A DNA stretch of 64,000 nucleotides. It comes from Pseudomonas putida (lineage in GTDB: Bacteria > Pseudomonadota > Gammaproteobacteria > Pseudomonadales > Pseudomonadaceae). The stretch spans positions 5,730,411-5,794,410 of the forward strand of contig NZ_CP016634.1 in NCBI RefSeq assembly GCF_002741075.1, in the 5' to 3' direction. The notes below the pieces were generated by a model, which saw only the letters and a list, made by a program, of their open reading frames with translations, did no database searches and was not told where the DNA came from. Made by a program: the position numbers and the translations under genes. This document shows positions 63,342 to 64,000 of this stretch, in pieces; position 1 is the stretch's first letter; each line of letters starts with the position of its first letter.

Positions 63342-63738
63342 CGTGACTGTCTACCCCTGCGGAATCGGCATTAGCCGCTGGAGAGGGCCGACTGCGAATC
63401 AGTCGCTTCCAGAGCTTGCCAAAGTGTTGGTGCAATTCTGGGTTTTCAATCTCGCCCAATCCCTTGCGCGCGACGATCACGATGTCCAACCCAGCGAGCA
63501 ACTGCTGGTTAAGACGGAACGAATCGCGCATCAAGCGCTTGAGACGATTGCGTTGAACGGCGAGCTTGACGCTCTTCTTGCCGATCACCAAACCGAGGCG
63601 TGGATGATCGAGTCCGTTCTCGCGAGCAAGGATAAGCAGGTTTTTCCCTGGAACCTTGCCGGTTGGGGAGTCGAAGACCGCTTTGAAATGCCGGGGTGTA
63701 AGCAGTCGCTTATCCCGACTGAAGTCCTGACTCACCAC
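63334..63738 (-). CDS. rnpA: Ribonuclease P protein component
   Basis: A 134-residue basic protein that binds RNase P RNA to process tRNA 5' ends. The RNR signature is in [15 protein letters not shown] (about 53-67), and [13 protein letters not shown] opens the fold. The start is GTG 63738 ([12 protein letters not shown]), 13 bases after the rpmH stop; the longer frame to 63831 runs through rpmH and is rejected. Confidence 0.96.
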   Translation of the reverse strand: MVSQDFSRDKRLLTPRHFKAVFDSPTGKVPGKNLLILARENGLDHPRLGLVIGKKSVKLAVQRNRLKRLMRDSFRLNQQLLAGLDIVIVARKGLGEIENPELHQHFGKLWKRLIRSRPSPAANADSAGVDSHDA

Positions 63739-63751
63739 CTGTGCCGAAAAA

Positions 63752-63886
63752 TCAAATTGCCAGACGCTTACGGCCTTTGGCACGACGACGCGACAGAACA
63801 GCGCGGCCGTTCTTGGTAGCCATACGGGCACGGAAGCCGTGGGTGCGCGCGCGCTTGATGGTGCTTGGTTGGAAAGTACGTTTCAT
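63752..63886 (-). CDS. rpmH: Ribosomal protein L34
   Basis: A 44-residue, arginine/lysine-rich protein of the large ribosomal subunit: [18 protein letters not shown] at the N-terminus and [12 protein letters not shown] at the C-terminus. First gene of the rpmH-rnpA-yidD-yidC group, read toward the left. Confidence 0.97.
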   Translation of the reverse strand: MKRTFQPSTIKRARTHGFRARMATKNGRAVLSRRRAKGRKRLAI

Positions 63887-63947
63887 GGCGTGTTACCTGG
63901 GTTTGTCGACAACGGGCCGGAATGGCCCCCTTTTTAAGAGACCGGCG

Positions 63948-63976
63948 ATTCTAGAGAAAGCAAGCCCATAGGTCAA
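63948..63976 (-). promoter_or_regulatory. Sigma-70 promoter of rpmH
   Basis: On the minus strand TTGACC (63971-63976) and TAGAAT (63948-63953) are separated by exactly 17 bases, a near-consensus housekeeping promoter about 60 bases upstream of the rpmH start. Confidence 0.85.
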
Positions 63977-64000
63977 TTTCCAACCAGCTTTTGCCTTATA

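Noticed and set aside
63887..64000. The main replication origin within the window
   Set aside because: Only the rpmH promoter region is present; no perfect DnaA box is visible in these last 114 bases. The origin should lie just to the right.

Overview
The window is chromosomal DNA of a Pseudomonas of the P. putida group, just left of the replication origin. It shows the conserved order rpmH-rnpA-yidD-yidC-mnmE-mnmG-rsmG-parA-parB-atpIBEFHAGDC-glmU-glmR-glmS on the minus strand. It also has P. putida-type genes (a third-type lipoamide dehydrogenase, a split pyruvate carboxylase with pycR, an RpiR regulator beside zwf), REP-like inverted pairs and GC-rich codon use. The origin proper should begin just past the right edge, upstream of rpmH.

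Layout. 1-8.6 kb: two acetyltransferases, pycA/pycB with divergent pycR, and an RpiR regulator divergent from zwf across a clear operator palindrome. 8.6-20.8 kb: a PAS-GGDEF-EAL membrane protein, uvrD, a Tim44-like exported protein, a SUKH-like protein, a cation/proton antiporter, an acyl-CoA thioesterase, pdxY and a CobW-type GTPase. 20.8-23 kb: zigA and folE2 diverge from a Zur-type box; folE2 carries a near-perfect parS palindrome. 23-30.2 kb: clsA, cfa, lpd3 and the cyanate operon cynTS with divergent cynR. 30.2-33.1 kb: an AT-richer accessory cluster (LysR regulator, divergent SDR, FMN split-barrel protein, RidA). 33.1-34.8 kb: a catabolic-type acetolactate synthase.

34.8-43.7 kb is the main accessory region. 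It begins with a 155-bp IS5-like MITE and a second decayed terminus. Then come, all on the minus strand, an envelope-modification set (PAP2 phosphatase, Ais-like histidine phosphatase, ColR-like orphan regulator, EptA phosphoethanolamine transferase, small membrane protein), a PmrAB/QseBC-like two-component system, an exported protein and a COG4705 membrane protein. The region ends exactly at the Tn7 attachment site downstream of glmS, where a sequence closely resembling a Tn7 left-end TnsB site remains. I read it as cargo of a decayed Tn7-like element that remodels lipid A, which would affect susceptibility to cationic peptides.

43.7-64 kb is core: amino-sugar supply (glmS, glmR, glmU), ATP synthase, chromosome partition (parAB), tRNA modification (mnmG, mnmE), the YidC insertase group, RNase P protein and ribosomal protein L34. 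A cluster of DnaA-box-like 9-mers and an AT-rich stretch lie between mnmG and mnmE. I saw no tRNA, rRNA or CRISPR array.
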